64,000 bases of DNA, from the NCBI GenBank assembly GCA_015680905.1, contig CM027377.1:4364501-4428500 (forward strand), in the 5' to 3' direction. Origin of the DNA: Coptis chinensis (lineage: Eukaryota > Streptophyta > Magnoliopsida > Ranunculales > Ranunculaceae). Position 1 is the first letter of the stretch; every line of letters starts with the position of its first letter. Positions 12,865 through 23,900 of this stretch are shown piece by piece. The notes beneath the pieces were generated by a model. That model had not been told where the DNA came from. It did not search any database and saw only the letters and a list, made by a program, of their open reading frames with translations. The translations under genes were made by a program, and so were the position numbers.

Positions 12865-13632
12865 AAGTGCACAACAGCATACCATCCTGGTGGAATTGGA
12901 GGGGGGGGGGGAGGGAGGGAGTGAATACCATTGATTGAGGGGTGGGGTTACAAACATAGTGCTTCCTTAAAGAATGACAAAGAAACTAACTAAACCATTG
13001 GAGGAGCCAGAGAACCCCCACTACGAGGGCAGAGAGAAACCAAGCGGATCACGTTCAATATAATCAATTTCTCGTCGTCATTTCATTTCAAGGAAAACTA
13101 CTTGGTTATCAATGGTATTCAAATCAGGAGAAAAAAACTGCTGATAAAAAAGATAAACTAAATAGGAAGTAATAGTCCCAATTAATTACGATCAAGAAAC
13201 CCATTTAAAACCCAATGATCTAGAAAAAATACTCCTTTTTGCTAAGGTTTATATATAACGCACATCCCAAGCGTACGAAGTTTGGTATAGAAAGGAGACT
13301 GACCAAACAAATTCTCTTAGAAGAAATGGGTAGAAAGGCAATTGATAAGATAAAACAAAGTATAAATATATCAACCCAAAGGTTTAAGCATAGTTCAATA
13401 AGTTAATTGGTAAAACCAACTCGTATCCAATAAACGCAACAACTATAGAAAACATGTTGAACTTTTACAATCAAAAGACAGCGCACGGATCAAATATCTG
13501 AATTTCGTAATTTCAATTAGGTTTCTAAAAAGCACATTTATACTGAATTTGGCATTCACATGATATTAACCAAACCTCAAATCAAACAATCGATTTACAG
13601 GTAAAACAATAATGAAATTGGAAAAGAAGCAC
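12865..13632. other. Non-coding spacer with G tract
   Basis: No coding support. A G run lies at about 12,900-12,911. The rest is AT-rich and lies between Helitron 5'-end copy 2 and the PHD-protein fragment, so it is probably interior of the copy-3 Helitron. Confidence 0.4.
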
Positions 13633-14040
13633 CTTCAAACAGTAATCAAGGAGTTCTGAAGACCCCAATCTACATGCGGCACCCTTGAGAGCACGCCATG
13701 GCACCCAGCAAGACCCGCCAGCTACTTGGAGCACTTTGATCATGGATTGTTGTACACATAGAATGTCTTCTCTTGTCCACGTGCACATCACCAATGAACA
13801 TGTCTCATAGTTCTTGCCTTTACTTGTGATCTGCAACTGCTTAGTTTTGTGGAACGGCCCCATCAGGAAGCAGAAGAGATCCTTTATAGTCAAGAGCTGA
13901 CACTCTGAAAGGGCCTGGTAGAAGGTAATTACATCCTGGAGGCTAGTTCGGGGAGTTCGTGCTTGATAGAAAAGGGACAAAGGTATTTCTGACAGGTAGT
14001 CGACTGCTTTCCTATAGTCGTGATGAAAGAGAGAGAAGTT
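13633..14040 (-). pseudogene. PHD-finger (MMD1/MS1-like) gene fragment captured by a Helitron
   Basis: The minus strand is open through HHDYRKAVDYLSEIP, then FYQALSECQLLTIKDLFCFL, then TWTREDILCVQQSMIKVL and SSELLDYCLK. It ends at a plausible donor (AAG|GTGCTTC) at 13633. The last part resembles the conserved region near the C-terminus of the plant PHD-finger family that includes MALE MEIOCYTE DEATH1 and MALE STERILITY1 (a W-x-R/S repeat followed by LLDYxLK). The family call is from memory of that motif and is moderate. No PHD zinc finger lies in this exon. The fragment sits directly behind Helitron 5'-end copy 3 in the same orientation. Confidence 0.45.
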
Positions 14041-14122
14041 GGGAGGCTGGATCGTACGAAGGATTTATCTTTTGTACTTTCGACTTTTGACATTAGAAAA
14101 CATAATTAACTGGACTCTTAGT

Positions 14123-14221
14123 TCGGCAGTTTTTTTCTCCACCTTTCTCATAATCCCCCTGGTGACGTGGATAGCCTCAGAGAACTTGAAAAGGGGCTGC
14201 TATTATATATATAATACTTGA
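14123..14221 (-). repeat. Helitron 5'-end repeat, copy 3
   Basis: On the minus strand it reads TCAAGTATTATATATATAAT, then GCAGCCCCTTTTCAAG, CTCTGAGGCTATCCACG and GGGGGATTATGAG, matching the other three copies. The TC is preceded by A. It begins about 18 bases beyond the donor site of LARP-fragment exon 4, inside that intron. Confidence 0.6.
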
Positions 14222-14238
14222 TGAATAACGTATCAAAC

Positions 14239-15567
14239 CTGAAGTAGAATTCAATCTGGTCGTTAATGGCATCGCAGAGTTTGTACTCTAAATCTTGCAA
14301 ATTACTTGGGTGGGGAGTCTGTGGAACGAATGCTACTCCTCCTATAGTATTCATGAAGCAATGCATTTTAGTGTGTAACACTTGAACTACACACCTTCGA
14401 ACGTGGTGAGCATTAACATTAGAGGAAATTATAAAAATTTATTATAAATCTAGGAGTGAAGACCAATACAAAAAAATTTGCATTACCTTGGAAGTAAGGA
14501 TTGTCGTTATACCCAACCGGCATACCATAACCTGGATAATAGATCCAATGAAGAGCATAAAAAGGAATAGGCGGAAAAGGCACATTGGCATCCAGAGGAT
14601 GATTGTTCATCATGAATGCAAAATGAGGGTGTAGATATGGAGAATGTGGTGGCAGAGGCAACAGTCCATGAAATCCAAAATGATCATAGACATATCCAGG
14701 CATATGGCTCTGCCAATTTACAGGAGCTGGTGGGGCATTATTGTGTCCCCTATTAAAATTCCTGTCATTATATATCCATTGTTGGTGACCCTTATTTGAG
14801 TATCTTTGCTTCTGATGATAACCAAAATTGTACGATGAATTGTGGGTTGGTCTTGGTCTATGTCCAGGTGGATTACTTAAAGAATGCTTCTGTGCAACGA
14901 AATCTCGACCAAAACTATTTTGTTTCTCTGTGTTAGGCTGAGGGTCATCACGATTCTTATCGCTTGTAGCTCCCTCAGTTTCCTGCAATGTATCCTAAAC
15001 ACCCAAAGAAAAATCATTAGGAAAAAACAAAAACTATTAAAATTAAACCTTACAATTTTTAGAAGAAACAGTTCAAAACAACCCTATTAAACGAAGTAAA
15101 TCACAATGAAGTTAATATAATACAAACACATCAATCCAGTAAACAAACCTGAGATGAAGACAAAGCAGCGAAATTCTCTTTAAAAACCGCCAGTGCATCA
15201 TCCACAATAGCACTATTTTCACTATTCATTTCAACACTACAGGAACAGTCCATTAAAGCTTCTCCCATTGCATCCTATCACACCCAAAACGAAATAGGAA
15301 AAAACCTAATGTTATTTTCATTCAAACAAAAAAACCCTACTTTACATAAATATTTGGTTTTTTAATTTTATCTTTGAACTTTAAATCTTGGGTTTTGAGA
15401 CAAACCTGAATAGAGCATGGTTCCTTGGAAGCATCAGAAAGAGATGGCAAAAAAGGACAACCCACAACAGCTATTGGTTGTGGGCTGTTGGATGATTCAT
15501 TAAGTTTCTTCCATGGGGAACCTCCGGAAAAGGTTTTGGGGTTTTTGAGGATTGGGAATTTTTTTTA
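14239..15567 (-). pseudogene. LARP1-type La-related protein gene fragment, exons 1-4
   Basis: Four exons with GT-AG introns (about 15406-15567, 15149-15274, 14487-14994, 14239-14341) join in one frame. Exon 1 has the LARP1-family SPWK motif and a Pro/Ser-rich leader. Exon 3 is rich in His, Pro, Asn and aromatic residues, as in plant LARP1 proteins ahead of the La motif. Exon 4 ends in INDQIEFYF, the first helix of the La motif. The rest of the La motif and the LARP1 region are missing. There is an in-frame stop and no ATG upstream of exon 1. Full-length proteins of this class bind mRNA caps and poly(A) and regulate translation and decay. The piece lies between two Helitron 5' ends and is probably captured. 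Confidence 0.75.
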
Positions 15568-15672
15568 GGGTCGCGGAAGAGAAAAGAAGAAAGGTTTTGG
15601 TTTTTTAAATCGCGGGCTTTTTTTTCGGGTTTAGATTTCTATTTGAGTGGGAGACTTGAGGGCCAGTTTATC

Positions 15673-15768
15673 GGGCAGTTTTTTTCTCCACCTTTCTCGT
15701 AATCCCCCTGTGGACGTGGACACCTTTACATGGCTTGAAAAGGGACTGCTATTATATATATATAAAGA
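15673..15768 (-). repeat. Helitron 5'-end repeat, copy 4
   Basis: On the minus strand it starts TCTTTATATATATATAATAG, then GCAGTCCCTTTTCAAG and GGGGGATTACGAG. It is nearly identical to copy 3 through GAGAAAGGTGGAGAAAAAAA. The LARP fragment starts about 100 bp inside it. The flanking base before TC is G rather than A. Confidence 0.6.
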
Positions 15769-16823
15769 CTATAGCTTGTGTCGTTGGAAGCGAAGAAGAG
15801 GCAAAAAAGAGAATATACTTCGCATCGTGCGAGTTAGGGATGGGGCTTGGTTTTGGATGGAGTAACTGTAAGCACTTTTATCGTCAAATAAGAGTGCCGG
15901 GTGTTCTTCAAATTGAAGAAGATTTATGTATTGAAGATAGGAGCAACATGAGTCCCCAGTCAGTCGCCCAACGATTCACTCCAGTCAATCAGAATGGCTC
16001 ATTAATATCTTCAGTTATCATCATCTTTCTGAAAGGAAGTTGAACTGGAATCATTAATATAAAGAAACCTGAAAGAGATGCATTATAATATTTTACGTTT
16101 GATTTGCGCTTGTGTTAAAACGTTAGCGGGTGTTATTGGTGATATATATGAAGCTCAAAACAGAATCTACATATTAGAATCTACATAACGCGGTTGTCCG
16201 ATCACATTGGGTTTGGCGCTGAAATTGATGAAGAGATGGCAAATAATCGTAAAGGTCTGCCTAATGTTCTAAATATGCTTCCGGATTTTGCATTTGATGC
16301 TAAGAAGCAGATTCATGGTTGCCTACATATATGCTGAGGGAAATCTGGTTGGGGTTGTTTGAACATTAGCCCGTGTCAAATGCTTAACAAGTACTATACT
16401 GATGACAGCTTGGAAGAATTAATTGATCAGAATTAATTGCTTCCACGCTACAGATTGATTGCTACTCGTAAAACTCTAGCTACTGTTCTTTGAAACCGTA
16501 GAGAAGCCGAGGACATAATTTACGGGATTGGATGCAAGTGACTTAATTGTTTTGCCCCGAAAATTGCCTAGGATACAGCACATACTCCAAATAGCTTAAA
16601 ACCATGCCCAGTGTTGTTACTGTTTTTCGGGAAGATAAATATACTATGATCTAAATGACTAATAAATGTTTTTCGAGTGGCCTATCTGGTTTTCTTGCCA
16701 ATAGCCCAATACCAAGAATTTCCTCGGCGAAATACCTTTTGCAATCCTGTTAAGAGAACTAAGAGTCCACTTCAGAATTGCAGAGTCAAACAGAATTCTG
16801 TCAATATTATGTTCGTCCAATTA
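15769..16823. other. Decayed coding-like DNA, no intact gene
   Basis: Short open stretches occur in changing frames (for example AEIDEEMANNRKGLPNVLN near 16,225-16,280 and NKYYTDDSLEELIDQ near 16,390-16,435), interrupted by stops. This pattern suggests an old pseudogene on the plus strand. I could not identify the parent family. Confidence 0.35.
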
Positions 16824-17266
16824 GGGCATCTCCAATGGGGGTGTAAAATTACACCTCCACCTAGGCTCCACGTAGGTGTCATTAGGATTTTATACCTCTA
16901 ATTGTATAGTATTGTATAGCTCATAAATATCCACACTCTATACTCTCCAATGGAAGAGTGTAAAAAAAATAGATTTTAAACTCGGACGTCACTCCAAGTG
17001 ACGTCCCTCCAAGTGACGTCCGAGTTAAAAAATAAAGCTTCAAACGTGTGTTGAAATAACGTCCGAGTTTTTAAGTTAAACAGACGTTATTTTAAGTGAT
17101 GTCCGGGCTTTTTATTAACTAATAGCGAGAGGGAGAATTCCCCACCCTCTCTATTAGCTAATACACTATTACCTACGGTTTAGCACCCCCATTGGAAAGA
17201 GTTTTTTTTATTTTGAGGTGTAAAATTTCCACTCTATACGGTTTACACCCCTCATTGGAGATGCCC
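16824..17266. mobile_element. PIF/Harbinger (Tourist-like) MITE, copy B
   Basis: The left end GGGCATCTCCAATGGGGGTG and right end CCCCTCATTGGAGATGCCC are inverted repeats flanked by TTA at 16821-16823 and 17267-17269. The GGGCATCTCCAATG terminus is the common plant Tourist/Harbinger end. The interior (about 16980-17110) has several GACGTCACTC/AAGTGACGTC palindromic units. It is 443 bp with no coding capacity. Confidence 0.9.
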
Positions 17267-17965
17267 TTAGGGGAAAGTTACCACTAATAAGCACAAAATT
17301 TCAGCACAGATAGCAATTTGCATTTGCATCTTAAAGCGATCAATAACTGTTAGTTGTTTATTGTACATTTGTACTAAGTAATGTAACAGGAAAATTAAAA
17401 GAAAATCTCTGGTGAAATCACGTTTCATGTTACTTCACAAGGAATGCAAAAGCATTCCCTTGTGCTACAACAAATGAATAAGTTTATGCCATGCCTAATT
17501 GTTACTCTATAACGCTCTGACAACACAACTGTAGCAAATTACTGGTGTAAAAGCTACGTTTTCCTTTTGATGAAAATAAAAATGTTTCATTAATATGCAC
17601 TCATAATCATACATGTACAATACATATTCAGATTACAAGAAGGATGGACTACAGACACTACGTATTTACAACTATACAAACTGTGAAGCTGGAATGAAGT
17701 GAGCTATTAATCCTTAATCTCATGAAATTCATTATCAACCACAAAAGAATATAAAACCGTTGTACATGAACAATCAAAATACTTTCCTGTTGAAGACAAC
17801 ACCAACTTGGAATTTGGAGTCACTGATGCCCCGTTCCAGATCTCTGCTACATTCACTGACTTAGCACAACCAATCTGAGAGTGGGCCAAGTGGTAAAGAG
17901 ATGCAGATGGAAGCTTTCATCTTGTTGCCATTTAGGATTCACCATACGCATACGTCATTTGAATC
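17267..17965 (-). other. 3' flank / probable 3' UTR of the SWEETIE homolog
   Basis: This is non-coding sequence directly downstream of the SWEETIE stop codon. It includes a near-perfect hairpin at 17436-17464 (CACAAGGAATGC, AAAA loop, GCATTCCCTTGTG). The 60-codon minus-strand frame at 17707-17889 has no recognisable features. No poly(A) site can be fixed with confidence. Confidence 0.45.
17436..17464 (-). other. Hairpin downstream of SWEETIE stop
   Basis: Arms CACAAGGAATGC and GCATTCCCTTGTG flank an AAAA loop with one unpaired base. It may be a 3' UTR stem or the remnant of a small palindromic element. No function is claimed. Confidence 0.5.
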
Positions 17966-20900
17966 TTAATCCTCACTATCACAATTCTTTATTTCTGCTT
18001 TACAACTCATAATATCATCCTGATTCTGATTATCGGTCTTCTTTTTAGTAATACCTTTGTCTATAATATACTCATTACTAATTAGATCGTGCTCGTCATG
18101 TGTCACCCCATCAACATTCTCAATGCAATGGGGTCCTGAAGTGTTAGTATGTTGATAATGTGCTCCCAAATTGACATCCTCCAAGCATTGGGGTTCTGAA
18201 ACATCTTGACCGTGTTCACTATGTATTGCTGCATCTGAATCCTCATTGCGCTGGGGTTCTGAAGTGTATATATCGTTCCTATAATCGACGTCTTTCGCCA
18301 TACGTTGACATCCATTTTCTGGGGATAGTGCATTGACATTTGGCTCTTCTGCAGTCTTAAGAGGTAGGGAATTTGACGCTACATGATACTTTCCACCCAT
18401 TTCACTGTCTAAAGGCCTATGTTGTATGTCTTCTTCGGAGTTATCACCACATAATTCCTCTCTGCCACCAACATTTTCAACTTCAGGGGATATCTGAGAA
18501 ACATGGTCCTCATTTCTTTCTGCCTCCTCATACCCATCCCAATGGAGAACAGATGGCTCAAACACACCCTCAGACAGTGAAGCCTCGTTCAACTCTGCAA
18601 CATCTACCTGTTCGCTCTGGCCCCTTAGTATTGTCTCTGCACCACTTTCATAATGTTGTGCATCACTGAACTCTTTGACGTCTCTCAGACATTGAGGACT
18701 AGAGTACTCTTGAAAATCATCAGTGGAATCAAAATTACGCCCCAAATTGGTAGAAATATCAACTGAATTTAGTTCTGCTGAAATCCCTTCCATTTGTGAA
18801 TTTGCATCAGCAGTGGCAGGAAATGACTGGAAAGCATCCCAATCTTCCTCTCCATCCGAGCTGCTCTCAACAGGGAGCATTTTAGAAGATGCCGGAGCAG
18901 AAGCTTGATACTCATCCTTCTTACTTTGCTCGTTTTGCACTGGTATCTTAATGATAAGAGGAAGACTAGGCTTTGCCATTGATGAATTATCCACAGTAAC
19001 AGAAGCACGAATTATTTCCTGGAACGGTAGCAACTTATTTAGATATTTTTGCACCCTTGGAGTAAAAGCACACAGAAAATGTCATGTACTTCAGGAACGA
19101 AGAAAACTAGTCATGAAACATATGCAGTGTAGATTATAATACAATAGTCAAAACTAGGCGATCACAAATATTAGATGTTCAACTACAATCATGGATGACA
19201 TAAATTCGGAAAAATATTACTTAGCTAAAAGAAACACAATAGCTAATGATTAGGATCAATCTATCAGATGGTAATTGTGCTGCCACGTTCAAGTCCCAAT
19301 CTTCAGTGAGTTGTATCCCCTTTTCTAGGGCATCCTATCTGAGCATCTCAAGTATACAAAATAATACTGGACTGTGCAACTGCAAGATGTATACTACACC
19401 AAATACATGTTATTTTAGGCACCTCATTTAAAAAAACCAACAAACAAACTGCAGCCAACCTTTCTATTATAAGCTTTTCCACAACCAGTATAAGTTTTTT
19501 CAAGATGCCGGTCATGTCATGTATATCAGTAGGTGTCACAACCACTTCATAACGTTAAAATATTCTAGTGTTTGTCTTAATTCAGTCATGGTCTTAGTGC
19601 TTGTGACTAAGATATACGAATCCTGCCAACAACTTACGTCTATCTGGGGAATTGATCAAAGCTAGGCTAAAAAGAGTTGGATTTAATAAGGAAGTAATTG
19701 CGTTATATTTTAAAAGAACACCTGAAGTTTCTCCCTACGGTTGACAGGCATAGCTAACAAAACATCCTTGAAATGATCAGCTGAGGAAGGAATTTGAGCA
19801 AGATGAGAGACAAGCCTCAGTGCAGTGCTCCTGATCTCATTGAGTTCCTGAGTAAGTAGGAACAATGCCGGGAATAAAAAAGACTTTACAAATAAGTAAA
19901 GGCGAGAAATTTAAGGTAACAATTTGAAAGAGTAACAACACTCCTCACTGCACCTGTGAAAAAGGCTCAGAAGATTCAGAAACAATTATAACTATGATAT
20001 CCAGCAGAAGATTCATAATCTCTTTTTGACATTCACCAACTTTAGACGATGTCTGCAGTAGGACTAACAGTCTCAAAGATTCCCCAGCCATAGCCACTGA
20101 TTCCCTGGTTACTGGCTTCTGCAAATTACAGTATAACATGGCTCCTTTAGGAGTGTCTGAAAGAAATGTTGATATTTGACATAACTAAACAAGAAACTAC
20201 CTTTATCATCTTCAGGACAAGGTGAACAATGTCCCCCAAAATCTCTCCAGTGAAAAACATAAAGAAATGGTAGTTTTCCGCTTGTGACCCTTCACCAAGT
20301 TCCGTCTGGGCCAAGCTTTTCAGAACGTGTAAACTAACTGTTTGAACCTAAACCAGGAAGCATATCAGTACAGAATAAGTGACACAGGAGGAAATAGTTA
20401 TTGAAAAAAAGTCGGATTACCTGCATTTCAAAGTCACTCAGGGTCATCTTGAAGCATCTAATGCAGTGTTTGTAAACTTCATAAAGACTTTGGTTTTTGT
20501 CTTTGTTTTCTCGAAGATGTTGACTTTCATGAGACAGTCTGACAAGTGAAAAGGTATGCTCGAGACAAAAGGAAAGCTTCTTTTTCAATAGTTTGGACAC
20601 ATCTGTCTTCTTATTCTCCAGCAAATGTATGTTCCTAATGCAATCCTGCGTCAATGTAGCATTCACATTTTGCCAAGCTCCCAAGAATGTTCTCAACTGA
20701 TTCAAACCATCACCCTCACATATGATTTTATCTGCAGTAGAAATTTGATACCTCTTCCATTGAGTTTATCTTACTTGATATTATGTAGAAGTTATTAAGT
20801 ATATTTTCTTACTTGATATTACGTAGAAGTTATTAAGCACATGCACTTTAGCTGTTGATGATAGTAAATTCAAAATTAATAGAAAACTATGGCTTTATAA

Positions 20901-23900
20901 TAGGAAATCAAACACATTACAGCATGTGGGAGAATTACAATGTTTATTCAACCAATGAGAAGAAATGCATGAATGATATCTTCCTGACTTCCTTTAGCAG
21001 GGATGATAGGACCATTGCATATATTTTACTGAAATAACCAATACAAAGAGTAAAAAAAATTTAATTCAATTTCTTTTAAACTTCAAGGGCTACAGTCAAC
21101 CAGGAATATATGTTTTCTTCACCAATATCCTTACCAATATACTTCTTCAATAAAGGTTCAGTATTATGGACAAATGCAACAGCTTTTGAGAAGGATGATT
21201 CAGTTGAAGCTCCCCTAAGACAATTATAACTAGTCATCAGGAATGCCAGCATAGTTGAAACTTGCATCTGCATTTTAAAAATAAGTTATTTATTGTCTTA
21301 TGTACCAGGGATACAAATTTGACATTAGAGAAGTAAAACAAGATATCAACAAGAAAGTCATCCTATCTCCATAGAAGAAGTCTTAAAATTTCATGTCATT
21401 TTAGTATTTTCAGTATGTATATCTACTGATGCTTTTTCAGCCAAAAGAAAATCCTATATCAAAATGTTATTCGGAGAATGTTAAATATCAAGATGTCTCA
21501 GCTGAATAGGGAATGGAAACTGATTATAAAACATGTCGGTAAATAATCTCAATCCAAAGAAAAGACTTGCATGATAATTGTAGGAAGATTTTCAACACAA
21601 CATCCAGGTCAAACATGCATTGGAGGCGTATGAAAACTAAACACACCTGAGGCCTGTAACGCTCTAGTAGTGTCTTCAATGTCATAAATAAAGCGGAAAC
21701 CAAATCTTCATCATTATGGTGATCATGTGAAATGGCGCCACTTCTGTAATAAAATAGTGAAAACTATCGGTAAATATTTAAAGCATAGACATAAATACAA
21801 ATTAATGTCTAGAGAGAAGAATCTGCTTGGATGTTTTCATCAGGTTTTATGAAAAAAAAGTATATATTCATGCCACAGTGGTACCTCTGGCATAGCTTCT
21901 GAACATACGCAACACAAAGTTCCATTGCCAAAGATCCAAAACCTTCTGATTCAAAAAACTCATCAGGGCACACCTGAACAATCTGTTTAAACAGGAAACA
22001 TCATTACACAACCAATTCCATGCTAATAAGAGATGTAGTTCAAAATATTAACCCTTAACTGGGCTAATAAATTTAGACGAAATAGGATAAAGTGAATTGA
22101 AAGTTCTTTAGATGGCAGACACACTCAACAGTTTCACTTGTTATAAATACAAGGACACCTAACAGGAAAGTGCCGACAAGACATGACAATGGCATATAGC
22201 GACTACCGACTCTTACATTCTCATACATATACAAAACCCAAAAAACTAACTGCAATAAATTAAAAATGTATGGTTGCTACACATCAGCTAATTTTGGGTT
22301 CTCAAAGGCTCCAAGATTTCATCAGAAAAGCAATTCTCTCGATACAAACTTGAAGGACTTGCGTGCAATGAATGGACATAATGCAAAGAAGAATCACAAA
22401 CTGGCTGCTTGCGAGCCACTACGGTTGTTGTGCCCAACAAGTGGACTTGCAACCCACAATGGAAGAAGGGAATCACAAAAGAAACCTTGCAATCAATTAA
22501 ACAAATTTACACACGAAGAGAAAACCTTTCTCACCCAAACACAATTTAATAATCAATCAACCAAGTATGGCCAAAGGCCTACAACTCAATACACAGGCTA
22601 AAGGAGCCATGAAATCTGAAACTAGCCTTCTAATTCATATTAAGAAACTGAAAAAAACCTAATTTATAAAATTAAAAATAATCCTAAAAAATTGCAATTA
22701 AACAGGCTTTGGCCAATATGAGATCCAAACAAGGGTTTGGAACCCTTGGATACATCAAGACTAAGGCTGTGATTGTTCACAGGGATAAAATTTCTGGAAA
22801 ATGAGACAAGGAGAGAAGAAGAGTGAAAAAGTAAAAGTTACTCCAGCTCTTGTGGAAAAGTAAGTAATTACCTTCAAATCATTTAAAAGAAGTGTTGTTT
22901 TCCTTTAATTTCATGTTGAAAACCACTTGCTCTAAAACTCAAACATGTAGAAAGGGCAAATTCCAAGAACATCAAGAGGGGGCTCGGGGATGACATAGGT
23001 AGGACACACTGGTGAAATAATCTAAAAACTCCGCCTCAGCAGGACAAGCGGGAAATAGGTGGGAACTTCTTTTTCATTTATTTACTTTGTGCAACTGCAC
23101 CTGGCAAGACTCGACCTCTTATAACCTGAGCAATGATACCAAGTCAATTGTTCATTACTCTATAAGCTCGAATTTGTGAAGGGGGGGGGGGGACTTTGAC
23201 AATGTATATCAAGGGTCAAACAAATGATAGGCACAAACCGCACCACAAACATGGAGTGGACTCTGTTAACATTCTCACATATTGGTATCGCGGGTCACAC
23301 ACATCTGACTACATTTCATACCCTTGAAAAAAAAGTTGTCATCCATTTGGGTTCCTCTCTTAAAATCTACATATGATATTGTTTACAATCTCTACCCATG
23401 ATTTCACTTGTATGTTCTATCTTTACAAAACTACACTTGATTTTCCAAGAGTCTTAATTTTTGGTATCAAATTCAGCCCAAGTTTCTCACCTCACAATAA
23501 TATGTTTTGCAAGAATTTTTTCGGTAAATACACCAGTAAGTGGAACACTCTCAACTTCAGCTGTTACACACCTCAAACAAATCCTACAAAATAAAGAAAC
23601 TGGCCGAAATATCCCTCAGAGGGTTCTTCTTCACATCAACCTTATCGATTTCACATATAAAAGAATATGGATTTAGTTTACATCAAGTTGGTAGTGCGCA
23701 TTGCTTTCTTTTAGGAAACAACCTAATGTTTTACGATTTCTGGGCAAGCTAAAAATACTAACCTAACAGGTTTGTCCCCACTTAAGCTTAATTAATGAGC
23801 GGTCACCCCATGCAAGAAATCGCACCCAGATTTGAGTAATAATTTGATAGTGATTATATTTATTACTAGTGTTATTACCTGCATACAGTTGCACACAACA

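Noticed and set aside
18373..18669. 98-codon plus-strand frame
   Set aside because: It is antisense to the confirmed last exon of SWEETIE and has no family features.
22266..22601. 111-codon plus-strand frame
   Set aside because: It lies in a SWEETIE intron, lacks recognisable motifs and has no splice-linked partner.
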